Assembly: GCA_026686845.1 (NCBI GenBank)
Contig: JAIVEN010000012.1
Span: 2,854,501 to 2,918,500, forward strand
DNA: 64,000 bases
Direction of reading: 5' to 3'
From: Adenanthera pavonina
Lineage: Eukaryota > Streptophyta > Magnoliopsida > Fabales > Fabaceae
Below the pieces are notes generated by a model. That model saw only the letters and a list, made by a program, of their open reading frames with translations, searched no databases and was not told the DNA's origin. Of the stretch, positions 48,310-59,300 are shown in pieces. Every line of letters starts with the position of its first letter. The stretch's first letter is position 1. The translations under genes and the position numbers were made by a program.

Positions 48310-49425
48310 CTGCAAATCATGAAGCAAAGTGAGTATAGTGTAATTGATTAGCTAAAAAGGACCCCGGCATGAATCTCACTCCTTTCTTTGATTTTATCTT
48401 CTAAACCACATCTTGAAGCTTTGCAAAAAGCCTTAAATGAAGCATATGTACAGCCTAGCATAACCCCTGAAAAGGAAGCCAACGTCATGAGCATTACATC
48501 TACTATCTCGTTCTCAAAGGAAGAGATTGTAAAATCTACTGCCTACTAATCCAGGGCCTTACATGTTACCTTGAAGTGCAAGGAGTTTGTAGTGGCCAAG
48601 GTGTTGATTGATGGAGGTTTTGCTTTGAATGTTTTGCCATTAACCACATTCGAGCACCTATCACTAGAAGCTTCAGACATTGAAAGCAGTGATATGGTGT
48701 CTAAAGCATTTGATGGATCCAATAAGGAGGTATTAGGCATTGTTTGTCTTCCTTTGGAGATTGGATCATGCCAATTTATGGTAGATTTTCAACTAATGGA
48801 TATAGACTCATCTTACACAATGCTACTTGGGAGGCCATGGATACATTCTACTGGGGTTGTGCCTTCCACCTTGCATCAAAAGGTTAAGTTTATCCATAAT
48901 GGGAGAATTGTCATAGTAAGAGGGGAAGAGGAGATCTTGGTGAGTAAGCTAAGCTCTCTTCCATACATAGAAGCTACTAAACAAGACAAAAGAATAGCAT
49001 TTCAGGGCCTAGAAGTAGAAAAGTCCAAGTGTAGTACTAAGAACATTAACTTCATTATAGCCAAGATAATAGAGAAAAGAGGGTTTGAACAAGGCAAAGG
49101 GTTAGGTGCACAATTGCAAGGTATCAAATGCTCAATCAATATACCGCAGAACCATAAGCAATAAGGGTTAAGGTATGAGCCTTCTATAGAAGTACAGATG
49201 AAAGAGCAAGCTAGGTTGACTAAAAAGAAAAGAGTTAAAGAGCAAGAAATCCCTCACATCACAAAAGCATTCCCATCTTCTGCTGGGGTTATCAACCAGT
49301 CAATAGTTACAATGGTTTTTCCTAGTATTGACAAAATTAATGCTTGGATCTTAATCGATAGCTCAAGAGAAGCATTGGCAAATTGGGAATTCAAGAACGC
49401 TTTAGATATTATTACTTTAGAGTAA
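48310..49425 (+). pseudogene. Gypsy protease region and linker
   Basis: Aspartic protease part of the Tat/Ogre-like polyprotein. The upstream linker has LQIMKQSEYSVID and HLEALQKALNEAYV. The protease core at 48558-48850 reads LHVTLKCKEFVVAKVLIDGG, with catalytic Asp at 48610. The usual D-N-G or D-S-G triplet is D-G-G here. The flap and C-terminal part (MLLGRPWIHSTG, LHQKVKFIHNGRIVIVRGEE) are well kept to TAA at 49162. A linker with Lys-rich and WEFKNALDI blocks runs 49198-49425. Stops occur upstream (about 48350 and 48547), so the whole is a pseudogene with one 198-codon open piece. Confidence 0.8.
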
Positions 49426-49860
49426 CTTGTTTTGATTATATTGTCCCTCTTTTATCTTGTCATTTCATCTAATGCCCCTAGGAGTTAGATTTTAAGGAAA
49501 ACTCTCATTTGAATAAAGATGATTCTACAAATAAAATTCAACTTTTTTCTTTCTTTTCTTTTCCATTTTTTTCCTTCTCTTATATATTTATTATTCATTT
49601 TCATCCTTCAGGAATTTGACTTCGTCAGAATTCCTGTCTAACACGGAGGTTTCTGAGCCCCTAAACAATAATTTGTTTGTTGCCTCTAATATGCATAATT
49701 GTGAGTCTGATGAGAGAGAGTTAATTCAAATATATACAAAACTCCTTGGTTCAGAAGAAAAAAGAATGTGCCTACACAAAGAAGTAACTGAGATAATAAA
49801 TATAGGAAATAAAGAAGACAAAAAGGAGCTTAAAATAATTGATAATCTAGAAAAGTAGCA
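49426..49860 (+). other. Degenerate stretch between protease and RT
   Basis: Starts with a T-rich non-coding stretch (49430-49610) that could be the intron known between protease and RT in Ogre elements: it is pyrimidine-rich and ends with cttcag at about 49607-49612. The following open piece (49616-49858) is acidic and has no recognised domain. The intron reading is inference from position and composition. Confidence 0.4.
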
Positions 49861-51300
49861 AATGATTGAACTTTTTAAGGAGTAAATGGATGTGTTTTCA
49901 TGGTCTTATAGAGACATGCTTGGGCTTGATCCACGGATCACTACTCATAGGATCCCTTTATTCCCCGATATTAAGCCAAAAAAGCAGAAATTAAGAAGGG
50001 TAACTACAGAAATGTCTCCAATAATTTGAGAAGAGGTGATAAAGCAATTAGAGACAGGTTTCTTAGAAGTAGCTAAGTACCCTCAATGGATAGCAAACAT
50101 CGTGCTTTTCCCAAAGAAAGATGGGAAAATACAAATGTGTATTTATTATCGAGATTTAAACAAGGCTAGCCCTAAGGATGATTTTCCATTGCCTCACATT
50201 GATGTCCTAGTTGATAGTATGGCATGAAACCATCGACACTTATTCATGGATAGGTATTCAAGGTACAACCAAATTCCCATGCATGAAGATGATAAAAAGA
50301 AAACCACTTTTACTACACGGTGGGGAACCTATTATTATCAAGTGATGCCCTTTGGTTTGAAGAACATTAAGGCAACATACCAACGAGCTATGGTGGAACT
50401 ATTTCATGATATGACATATAAAGCGATTGAGGTATATGTTGATGATATGGTAGCTAAGTCAACTAAAACAGAAAGTCATGTTGCAGTTCTTAGAAAATTA
50501 TTTGAAAGGCTATGAAATTATAAACTTAGACTGAACCTCAGTAAATGCATCTTCGGAGATCTGTCTAGAAAATTATTGGGATTCATTGTATGCCAAAAAG
50601 GGATAGAAGTAGATCCCGATAAAGTAAAAGCAATTCAAGGAATGCAACTCCCTAGACAAAAAAATAAGTTCAAAGTTTCCTTAGATGGCTAAATTATATC
50701 TCCAAATTTATTGCAAACTTGGCTGCGACTTGTGAGTCAATTTTCAAACTGCTAAAGAAAAACAGCAAAGAGAGATGGAATGATAATTGTCAACAAGCAT
50801 TTTACAAAATTAAGGATTATCTGCTAAATCCCCCAATTCAAGTTCATCCTACACCAGGACGACCTTGGATCCTTTACTTGACAATATGCCCTAGATCAAT
50901 GGGAGTTGTACCAGCATAGCATGATGACTCTGGGAGAAAGGAACAGATAATCTATTATCTGAGCAAGAAGTTTAATGATTATAAGTCACGTTACCAAATG
51001 ATTGAGCGAACTTGTTGTGGGCTAGTATGGACTACAAGGAGATTAAGGCAATATATGCTCGATTATACCACTTGGCTAATCTCTAGAATGGATCCATTAA
51101 AGTAAATCTTTGAGAGCCCACATATAGCTAGTAAAGTTTCTAAATGGCAAGTAATATTGTCTGAGTACGACATAAAGTTCATGACTCAAAAGTCCATGAA
51201 AGGAAGTGGGCTTGTTGACCATTTAGCAGAAAATCCTTTAGATGATTACCACCCATTGGACTTTCAGTTCCCTAATCAAGACATATGTGACATAGACGAA
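49861..51300 (+). pseudogene. Gypsy reverse transcriptase and RNase H
   Basis: RT copies element RNA into DNA. Blocks in order: MDVFSWSYRDMLGLDP, RRVTTEMSPII, ANIVLFPKKDGKIQMCIYYR, SPKDDFPLPHIDVLVDSMA, FMDRYSRYNQIPMHEDD, TYYYQVMPFGLKNIKATYQR, and catalytic YVDD intact at 50435-50446. Next come LRLNLSKCIFG and GFIVCQKGIEVDPDKVKAI. RNase H remnants follow after 50880 (DDSGRKEQIIYYLSKKF at about 50930, ERTCCGLVWTTRRLRQYML). Stops at about 50028, 50225 and 50513, a shift near 50660 and further stops to 51300 show it is dead. Confidence 0.85.
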
Positions 51301-51809
51301 AGTAAAGAAGATGGTAAAATGGAAGATGTATATTGATGAGGCTGCTAACACATTTGGAAATGGGATTAGAGTAGTGATTGTGTCTCTAGAAAGGAAACAA
51401 TTTCTAGTAGCTGTCAAGTTGTAATTTGATTACACTGACAACATTACGGAATATGAAGCTTGTGTCGGTGGACTTCAAGTACCCATTGACCTCAAAGTTG
51501 GAAGTTTGAAATTCTTTGGGGATTCAACTCTTATAATTTATCAAGTTAAGGGAGAATGGAGAACTAATGATTCAAAATTGATTCCTTACCAAGAGCTTTT
51601 AACACAGTTGATCAAGCAATTCAAGGTCATCAACTTTCACCATATGACTCGAGATAAGAATTATTTTGCTGATGCTTTAGCTACATTAGTAGCAATGATG
51701 CAACTTGACTCTAGTGTCCATGTTCAACCAATCCAAATTGAAACTGGAAGTTGTCCAGCGTATTATTCAAATGTTGAAGAGGAAAATAATGGGTAGTCAT
51801 GGTTCTATG
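51301..51809 (+). pseudogene. Gypsy second RNase H (Tat-type)
   Basis: An additional RNase H domain between the RT-RNase H and integrase, characteristic of the Tat lineage. Visible blocks: WKMYIDEAANTFGNGIRVVI, TEYEACVGGLQVPIDLKVG, KFFGDSTLIIYQVKGEWRT, KVINFHHMTRDKNYFADALA. The acidic residues expected at the first strand (YIDEAA), helix (EYEAC), GDS and ADALA are present. One in-frame stop (TAA at about 51422) and an upstream shift break it. The end SWFYDI leads into the integrase across the solo LTR at 51815. Confidence 0.82.
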
Positions 51810-51831
51810 ATATTTGAAGAGGAAAATAATG
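51774..51831 (+). repeat. 18-bp direct repeat replacing an LTR tip
   Basis: TTGAAGAGGAAAATAATG occurs at 51774-51791 and again at 51814-51831. The second copy sits where the solo LTR should read TG-TTAGCAAGGCT-GACTTCCC; 11 bp of LTR tip are replaced by 14 bp matching the flank 40 bp away. Confidence 0.8.
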
Positions 51832-53676
51832 ACTTCCCAAGAGGGGGGGTGAATTGGGAAGTTTGAAATTTTTCTGCACAAAGTGAAGTAAGTGAAGATA
51901 TCACAGTATAATGAAAACAATGCGTAAAGCAGAGTAAGGTGAAAAGTAGAGATAAGGAGAAGAGAACTTAGTGATTTATCCTAGTTCGGTCTATTCTCTT
52001 GACCTACATCCAGTCCCCAAGACACCTCTTGAGATTTATCCACTATACAACAAGAATTTCAGTGGGCTTCTTGCTAAAGCCACAGTACATGAGTGTGCTC
52101 TGTTTCTGAACTCTCTCAAACTCTCCAAGCACTTTCACTATGTGCTTCCCAATCCCCTTGTGAATACCCCTCACAAGTAAATCTATCTCCCGGATAAAGA
52201 GTAGATTGATTACAATGAAATAACTCTCTTGAAAAGAGTAGATATGAAAGTTTAAGTACAAGTATAGAAGTTGAGAGGGTAAAAGCTTTTGAAAAAAGAT
52301 TCAGCAGAAATTCGGTATATACAAGTTTGATTTGTTACCCACAACTTCAAATGATGCTATATTTATAGATTTAGGTCTCAAATATCCGTTAGAGACTAAA
52401 TCTATCCGTTGGGGAAGTTATCCAATGGTTACTCTGAAAAACTATCCGTTTACCAACCGTATTTAATGTTTCTGACATACTAAAATTTGAATTTTGGTTG
52501 GCCAACAGACGAATTTCGAAGGAACCGAAGATTAAAGCTTCCAACATTACAGCACGAAGTTCGTCTGTTCATGAAGTGAAATTCAAATTTTGAAACTTAC
52601 AAAACATTTTCACAATGTGACATACGAATTTTCAAGAAGAAAGTTTTTCATTTAAGTGTGAACAGTGTTTTTAATTTTCTACAGTGCCCTCGAAATTCAA
52701 ATTTTGGAAGCCCAAAATTCGTCTGTTCTCAGTACGTGAAAAGGAGGCACAGTAGTTCATTTTCTTCGAAATTCGAATGTTGAAGAGTAAAGTTCGTCTG
52801 TCAGAGAGACTCTTTTCAGACTAACTTCATCATTCGAATGTTGCAAGTTCACATCATTCGTATGTTAATGTTTCATTTCAACAGACTCAAGAACTTAGCT
52901 TCTGAAATTCGAATTTTAATGTTCAAAGTTCGTCTGTCAGAGAGCAGTTTTGAAACTTAAATCATTCTTGATCTCAGATGAACTTTAACATAGTTTCAGA
53001 CGAATTTCTTCTATTTTCTTAATTTTTGTTTTGTTCAAAATTCAAATTTTGAAGACTCAAAGTTCGTCTGTTGCAAAGAAGCATCTATCAGACTTATATG
53101 AAAATTTGAATGTTGGAAGTTCAAAATTCGTCTGTCAGAGAGCATTTATCAAACTCAATTTTATTTTGATTTCAGATGCACTTTATCATAGTTTCAGACG
53201 AATTTCTTTGGTTTTTACAAACTTCATTTTACTTGAAATTCGAATTTTGAAAGTGTGAAGTTCGTCTGTTACCAAAAGGCCTCTTTCAGACTAGATGAAA
53301 ATTCGAATTTTGAACAACCAAAATTCATCTGACAGAGAGCCATCTCTTCAGACTTATTCAGTTTTAGCTCGAAATTAGAATTTCCAAAGGCAAAGTTCGA
53401 ATTTCCAACTTGACAGTTTAGTTTAAACTTTCAACCTTCGTCTGCTTGTGGGTGTTTTTCAAATATTTAGATTTAACATAAAATCAAAGTTTGAAAACAT
53501 CTTTTCTTCAAATCAAAATCTTTTACCCAATCATAACAAAAAACTAAGATTCTACAAGAGATCTAATAGCAAATACTCAGAAAATCTTCACTTTAGACAG
53601 CTTTGATCTCCTTTGATATCTTCAATCCAAGCTTTTGAAATGTTGGTTTGGAATCATCAAAACTCTTGTTTCAACA
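51815..53676 (-). mobile_element. Sirevirus-like solo LTR inside gypsy pol
   Basis: 1862 bp with two 197-bp units. The right end is CTTGTTTCAACA at 53676. Flanks 51810-51814 and 53677-53681 are both ATATT, a perfect target duplication. The left tip after TG is overwritten by a templated insertion. Removing it rejoins the polypeptide as SWFYDI-KTYITSRTYL, as expected for this linker before the integrase. Confidence 0.9.
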
Positions 53677-53681
53677 ATATT

Positions 53682-54928
53682 AAGACCTATATAACAAGTA
53701 GGACATACCTAATGGATGCCATTAAAAATGACAAAAAGACTATTCGACGTTTGGCTATGAGCTTTTTTATTAGCAATGGTATTCTATATAAGAGAAGTTA
53801 CGATGGTACCTTGCTACATTACGTGGATTTAAAGGAAGCATAAAAGGTTATGACAGAAATCCATGAAGACATATGTGGTACACATGCAAATGGCCATACA
53901 ATGGCTAAGAAAATCCAAACATGTGGCTATTTTTGGCTAACCATGAAGAAGGACTGCATTGACTATGTTAGGACATGCCAAATAAGTGTCAAATATACTT
54001 AGACAAGATAAATGTTCCTCCATCCTTATTACATAATATGGTTTCCCCTTGGCCGTTCTCCATGTAGGGCATTGATGTTATTAGACCAATTAATCCTAAA
54101 GCTTCTAATGGGCATCATTTAATCCTTGTTGCCATTGATTATTTCACCAAGTGGATTGAGGCTAATTCTTTTTCCAACATTAGTCAAAAGGCATTTGTCA
54201 AGTTCTTAAAGACAAATGTCATTTGTCATTATGGACTACCTGAAAGAATAATCATGGACAATGCACCTTTAAATGGAGTAGCAATTAAGGGCTTCTGTGA
54301 ATAGTTCAAGATCAAACGTCACAATTCAGCACCTTATAGGCCACAAATGAATGGAGCAATTAAAGTTGCAAATAAGAACATTAAGAAGATCATTGGAAAA
54401 ATGATTGTAACTTACAAGGACTAGCATGAAATGCTCCCATATGCCATACATGGTTATCATACCACTATATGTATCTCAATAGGGGCAACCCCTTATTCCC
54501 TAGTATATGGGATGGTAGCCATCACCTCTATTGAAGTGGAAATCTCATCTTTAAGAGTATTGGCTAAAGCTAATCTAGAAGAGAATGAGTGGATATGATC
54601 TCAATTTGAATAATTGAACATGATCAAAGGAGGAAGACTAACGGCAACATGCCATAGACAATTATACCAAAAAAGGAAGGTAAGAGCCTTCAATAAGAAA
54701 CTCCAACAAAGAGAATTTAAAGTTGGCAATCTAGTTCTGAAAAAGTTCTTGTCAAATCAAGAAGATAACAGGGGCAAGTGGGCCCTAACTTATGAAGGTC
54801 CTTATGTTGTTAAGCATACATTCTCAGGAGGTGCATTAATCTTGACTAACATTGATGGCCAAGAATTATCAAGACCTATTAATGCAGATGCTGAAGAACT
54901 ATTATGCCTAAAAGAGGCTAGAAGCTAA
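53682..54928 (+). pseudogene. Gypsy integrase
   Basis: Integrase inserts element DNA into the genome. The N-terminal block is NDKKTIRRLAMSFFISNGIL. The zinc-finger region (HEDICGTHANGHTMAKKI, DYVRTCQIS) has lost part of its CxxC. Core blocks: GIDVIRPINP, ASNGHHLILVAIDYFTKWIE, ERIIMDNAPLN. The NGAVEAANKN motif reads NGAIKVANKN, so the catalytic Glu is Lys at 54362-54364. The C-terminal part (54614-54928) is open and keeps GNLVLKKFLSNQED, KWALTYEGPYVVKHTFSGGA and a stop at 54926. Stops and a shift lie in 53842-54610. Confidence 0.84.
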
Positions 54929-55812
54929 ATTTGGAAAAAACTCATTTGATACTTATGAAATGCATATCTTTAGTAGCATGACAAAGTCCTTAAAGTGCAT
55001 GAACAAAACCACCTACGAAGGACATTCCAAAGGAAGACTATTCATACTACGTCTTTTTTTACTCGCATGATATCTTGACTAATGCCATTATACTTCATCT
55101 TTTCAATAAAAATACATTTTCATAGGTTTTTCTATCCTTCTTTTCTTTTCTTTTTCTTCCTTATCACTTTACAAAACTCCCTTTCCAAATAGCACATTTA
55201 TCAATACATTCATAAAGGGACAACATTTATTAAAACATTTGCTTAATGCGATATATTCGATATGATCTGCTCCAATTTAACTTTCATGATTTCAGTACTA
55301 TTGATTATTCATTTTGATGGAAAATTTCAAGGATGGATCATTTAGTTTCGAAAGTAGCATCTCTCTCATATATCAAGTGTTCGCTCCACTTCTGCCATCA
55401 AAATGCGTATTGCAATGGGGGTTCTTAGTTAGATGCTTTCTAAAAAAAGCACAACAATACTTCCTCTGGATTTTCTTCCTTATCCAAAAATTGGTAAAAT
55501 TAAGAAATCCTCATACACAACTTGGAAAACAAAGCATAATCTCTACTCATGTACTCACTTAACAAGATTAGGTCAAAAAACATCTTGCTCCTTTAATTAT
55601 ATGCATTACATTCATCCCCTCTTAAATTGGGCAAACAAAGAACATGCCTCTAAATGAAAAGAGAAATTTCACATTCTTCACTCATCTTTCACAATTAGGG
55701 CAAATAAAGAAAAGATATATTTAGCATTACAAGCCTAGCATCATTTCTCATGTATCTTACATTTCACATGACTTGTATACTGTAATGGAATTCATCATGC
55801 TAGACATTTTTC
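54929..55812 (+). other. Start of the gypsy 3' untranslated region
   Basis: No coding homology is seen. Long non-coding 3' regions are normal in Ogre-like elements. Two short open frames here (55314-55562 and 55433-55657) show no known domain. Confidence 0.55.
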
Positions 55813-56306
55813 CCTCAAAGCCCATTTTTGGCTGGCCCCTCTTTTCTAAAGCCCTATAATGGTAGGCCCCTCAAAGCCTAGTTCCAGCTGGTCCTCTTTT
55901 TCAAAACCCTGTAACAGCAAGCCCTTCAAATCCCAGTTTTAGATAGCCCCTCTTTTTCAAAGCCCTGTAACAGTAGACCCCCTCAAAACCCAGTTTTGCC
56001 TAGCCCTTCTTTTTTAAAGCTCTATAATGACAGGCCCCCTCAAAGCCCAGTTCCGACTGACCTCTCTTTTTCAAAGCCCTCTAACGGCAGGTCTCCTCAA
56101 AGCCTAGTCCTGGCTAGCCTCTCTTTTTCAAAGCTTGTAATGGCAATCCCCCTCAAAGCCAAGTTTCAACTAGCCCCTCTTTTTCAAAGTCCTATAATGA
56201 TAGGTGCCTCAAAGCCTAATTTCGACTGCCCCTCTTTTTTAAAGCCTTGTAATGGCAGGCCTCTCAAAGTCCAATTTTGACTGGTCTATCTTTTTCAAAG
56301 CCCTAT
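55813..56306 (+). repeat. Tandem array, about 9 units of 54-58 bp
   Basis: Units start near 55813, 55869, 55923, 55981, 56039, 56095, 56151, 56207 and 56262, each of the form cctcaaagcccagtt-cgactggcccctctttttcaaagccctgtaatggcagg. The array is cut at 56306 by the family-L LTR and resumes at 61102 with cctgtgatggcaagcatcc-ccaaag. Tandem arrays in the 3' UTR are a known feature of Ogre-like elements and a reported source of satellite DNA. The 94-codon frame 55996-56280 reflects the repeat and is not a gene. Confidence 0.9.
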
Positions 56307-59300
56307 TGTAAAACCTTACTTTTAGACTCATTTTCCATGAATTAGACTCCTTTTAAGTCTAATTATACTTGATCCTAAGCTTGAATCACATAAGAATAAA
56401 AATAAGAATTTCTAAAATTTTCTGTTACTGTTTATGTGATAGTTTCCACTTTGCCGACTGAACTTTAAAAATTCATAACTAATTCTAGAAAAATCATTTC
56501 ATAATGATTCAAGTCTCTAAACATAGATAAAAACCTTTTATACATGGGAAAAATATGAAATAGAGTATTCTCTTGACCAATTTATACATTTTATTTCTGA
56601 AACATTTACTGTTCATTTGGTCATTTTCTCTTTCCCAAGATTTTGGCCTTATATTTAAAAATTCATATCTCATTATATCCTGAGCCAAATCATACATTCT
56701 TTATGTCATAGGAAAGCCCTGTGAGTCTACTTTCTAGATATATTTTTCTTTTACATTTATTCAACTTTTACAGGGCATAACATTAACTTAACTATTATAG
56801 GTCAGAACACTACCTCTACTGGAACAGTTTTGAATCCTAAATTCAAAATTCTATTATAAATCATACACTTGTCCAATTTAGGTGTTCTTTAGCTCTATGA
56901 TAAGCTTGTTCCGTTTACTTTAAGAGCATGTATAACACTTATATAGAACGCTCTATTTCAAATAGAGTTCCCTTGCTCAAATCAATACTAGTCATCCCAA
57001 ACAACTTATGCAATAACTCATATAATAAACTTCATAAACCTCATGCCTCAACATCTATTGTTCCAAATCCACATATAACATCATAAGAGGACTTTAAGGA
57101 ACATAATCATGTATAATTACAGAATTTCATCTCATACATACATGATACATATTTTCTCAGCTTAACATTATAACTTGCAAAATCAAGTAACTCTCCATCA
57201 TCTTCTTCATTTCCCTTGCACTTGTTTGAATACTTCCATGTCCTTGACCTAGCATAGTTAATATTTAGAAAGGAATGAGATTCAAAGAATCTCATTAGTT
57301 ACACCCAATTATGCATTCACATCATCATATCATTTCATAAAATCATCAATGAAAATCATAGGATCAAAAATTCATATTATGCCATACAATTTCATAAAAA
57401 TTTTGGCATGGTAACACCTTAGAAAATGGACATCCTAGGGTCATAAAACCCTTCAAACAACCAGCCAACAATGAAAATTTATCACAAGTATCCAAATAAA
57501 TATATGGCATAGTTATAGAATCATGAAAATCAAGCATGATAACATTAGACATAAATGCAAAAATAACTACCTTCTTGCTTTCCAATGATCTCCGAACGTT
57601 GTGGACACTTCCATCGATCTTAAAACGCTTCTTGAAACCCTATAGCATCATGAAATAATACCATGAGCCACTGATTCATTAAGCTCATTCACAAAGTGGC
57701 ATACTTGAACTAAAAATTTCATTTTGTTTTCCCTTAAGCTTTTCTTGTACAACATACTTGTATCTACCTATTTTGGACCCAAGGAATCCATTTTTGGGAT
57801 CAAAATCATGAAATTCTCTTTCATTTTCAAACCCTAAATTGGCAGTGTTGAATCAAGAGTTTTGATGATTACAAATCAACACTCAAGAGCTCGGATTGAA
57901 GATATCAAAGGAGATCAAAGTTGTTTCAAGTGAAGATTTTCTGAGTATTTGCTGATAGATCCTGTGTAGGATCTTTAGTTTTAGTTGTGATTGGGTAAAA
58001 GATTTTGATTTGAGAAAAAGATGTTTTCAAACCTTGATTTTGTGTTAAATCTTGACTTATTTCAAAAACACCCACAAACAGACGAAGTTTGAAAGTTTAA
58101 ACTTAACTGTCAAGTTGGAAATTCGAACTTTGCCTTAGCAAATTCGAATTTCGAGTTAAAACTGAATAAGTCTGAAGAGATGGCTCTCTGTCAGACAAAT
58201 TTTGATTGTTCAACATTCGAATTTTCATCTAAGTCTGAGAGAAGTTTCCTTGAAATAGACGAACTTTGGTTCTTCAAAATTCCAATTTCAGACAAAACAA
58301 AATTTGAGAAAATAGAAGAAATTCGTCTGAAACTGTGTTAAAGTTCATCTGAGATCAAGAATGATTTAAGTTTCAAAACTGCTCTCTGACAGACGAACTT
58401 TGAACATTAAAATTTGAATTTTAGAAGCTAAGTTCTTGAGTCTGTCGAAGTGAAACATTGACATACGAATGATGTGAACTTGCAACATTCGAATGATAAA
58501 GTTAGTCTGAAAAGAGTCTCTCTGACAGACGAACTTCACTCTTCAACATTCGAATTTCGAAGAAAATAAACTACTGTGCCTCCTTTTCACGTACTGGGAA
58601 CAGACGAATTTTGGGCTTCCAAAATTCGAATTTCGAGGGCACTGTAGCAAATTGAAAACACTGTTCACACTTAACCGAAAAACTTTCTTCTTGAAAATTC
58701 ATATGTCACATTGTGAAAATGTTCTACAAGTTTCAAAATTCGAATTTCACTTCATGAACAGACGAACTTCGTGCTGTAACGTTGAAAGCTCTAACCTTCG
58801 GTTCCTTCGAAATTCGTCTGTTGACCAACCAAAATTCGAATTTCAGTATGTCAGAAGCATTAAATGCGGTTGGTTAACGGATAGTTTTTCAGAGTAACTG
58901 TTGGATAACTTCTCCAATGGATAGATTAAAGTCTCTAACGGACATTTGAGACCTAAATCTATAAATACAGCAACATTTGAAGTTGTGGGAATGAATCTAA
59001 CTTGTATATAACGAATTTCTGTCAAAACTTCTTCTCAAGAGCTTTTACCCTCTCAACTTCAATATTTGTACTTTAACCTTCAAATCTACTCTATTCAAGA
59101 GAGTTATTTCTTTGTAAACAATCTACTCTTCATCTGTAAGATAGATTTACTTGTGAGGGGAAATCACAAGGGGATTGGGAAGCACATTGTGAGAGTGCTT
59201 AGAGTGTTTGAGAGAGCTCCAGAAACAGAGCATACTCATGTACTGTGGCATTAGCAAGAAGCCCGTTGAATTCTTGTTGTATAGTGGATAAATCTCAAGA

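Noticed and set aside
51301..51809. Host RNase H gene
   Set aside because: Its position between RT and integrase and its continuity with the integrase across the solo LTR show it belongs to the gypsy polyprotein.
55996..56280. 94-codon frame rich in PSFLK and SFSK repeats
   Set aside because: It is a read-through of the tandem array, in a frame kept open by chance unit lengths.
55813..56306. CRISPR-like array
   Set aside because: The units are direct tandem repeats of variable sequence without unique spacers, and the context is a plant retrotransposon 3' UTR.
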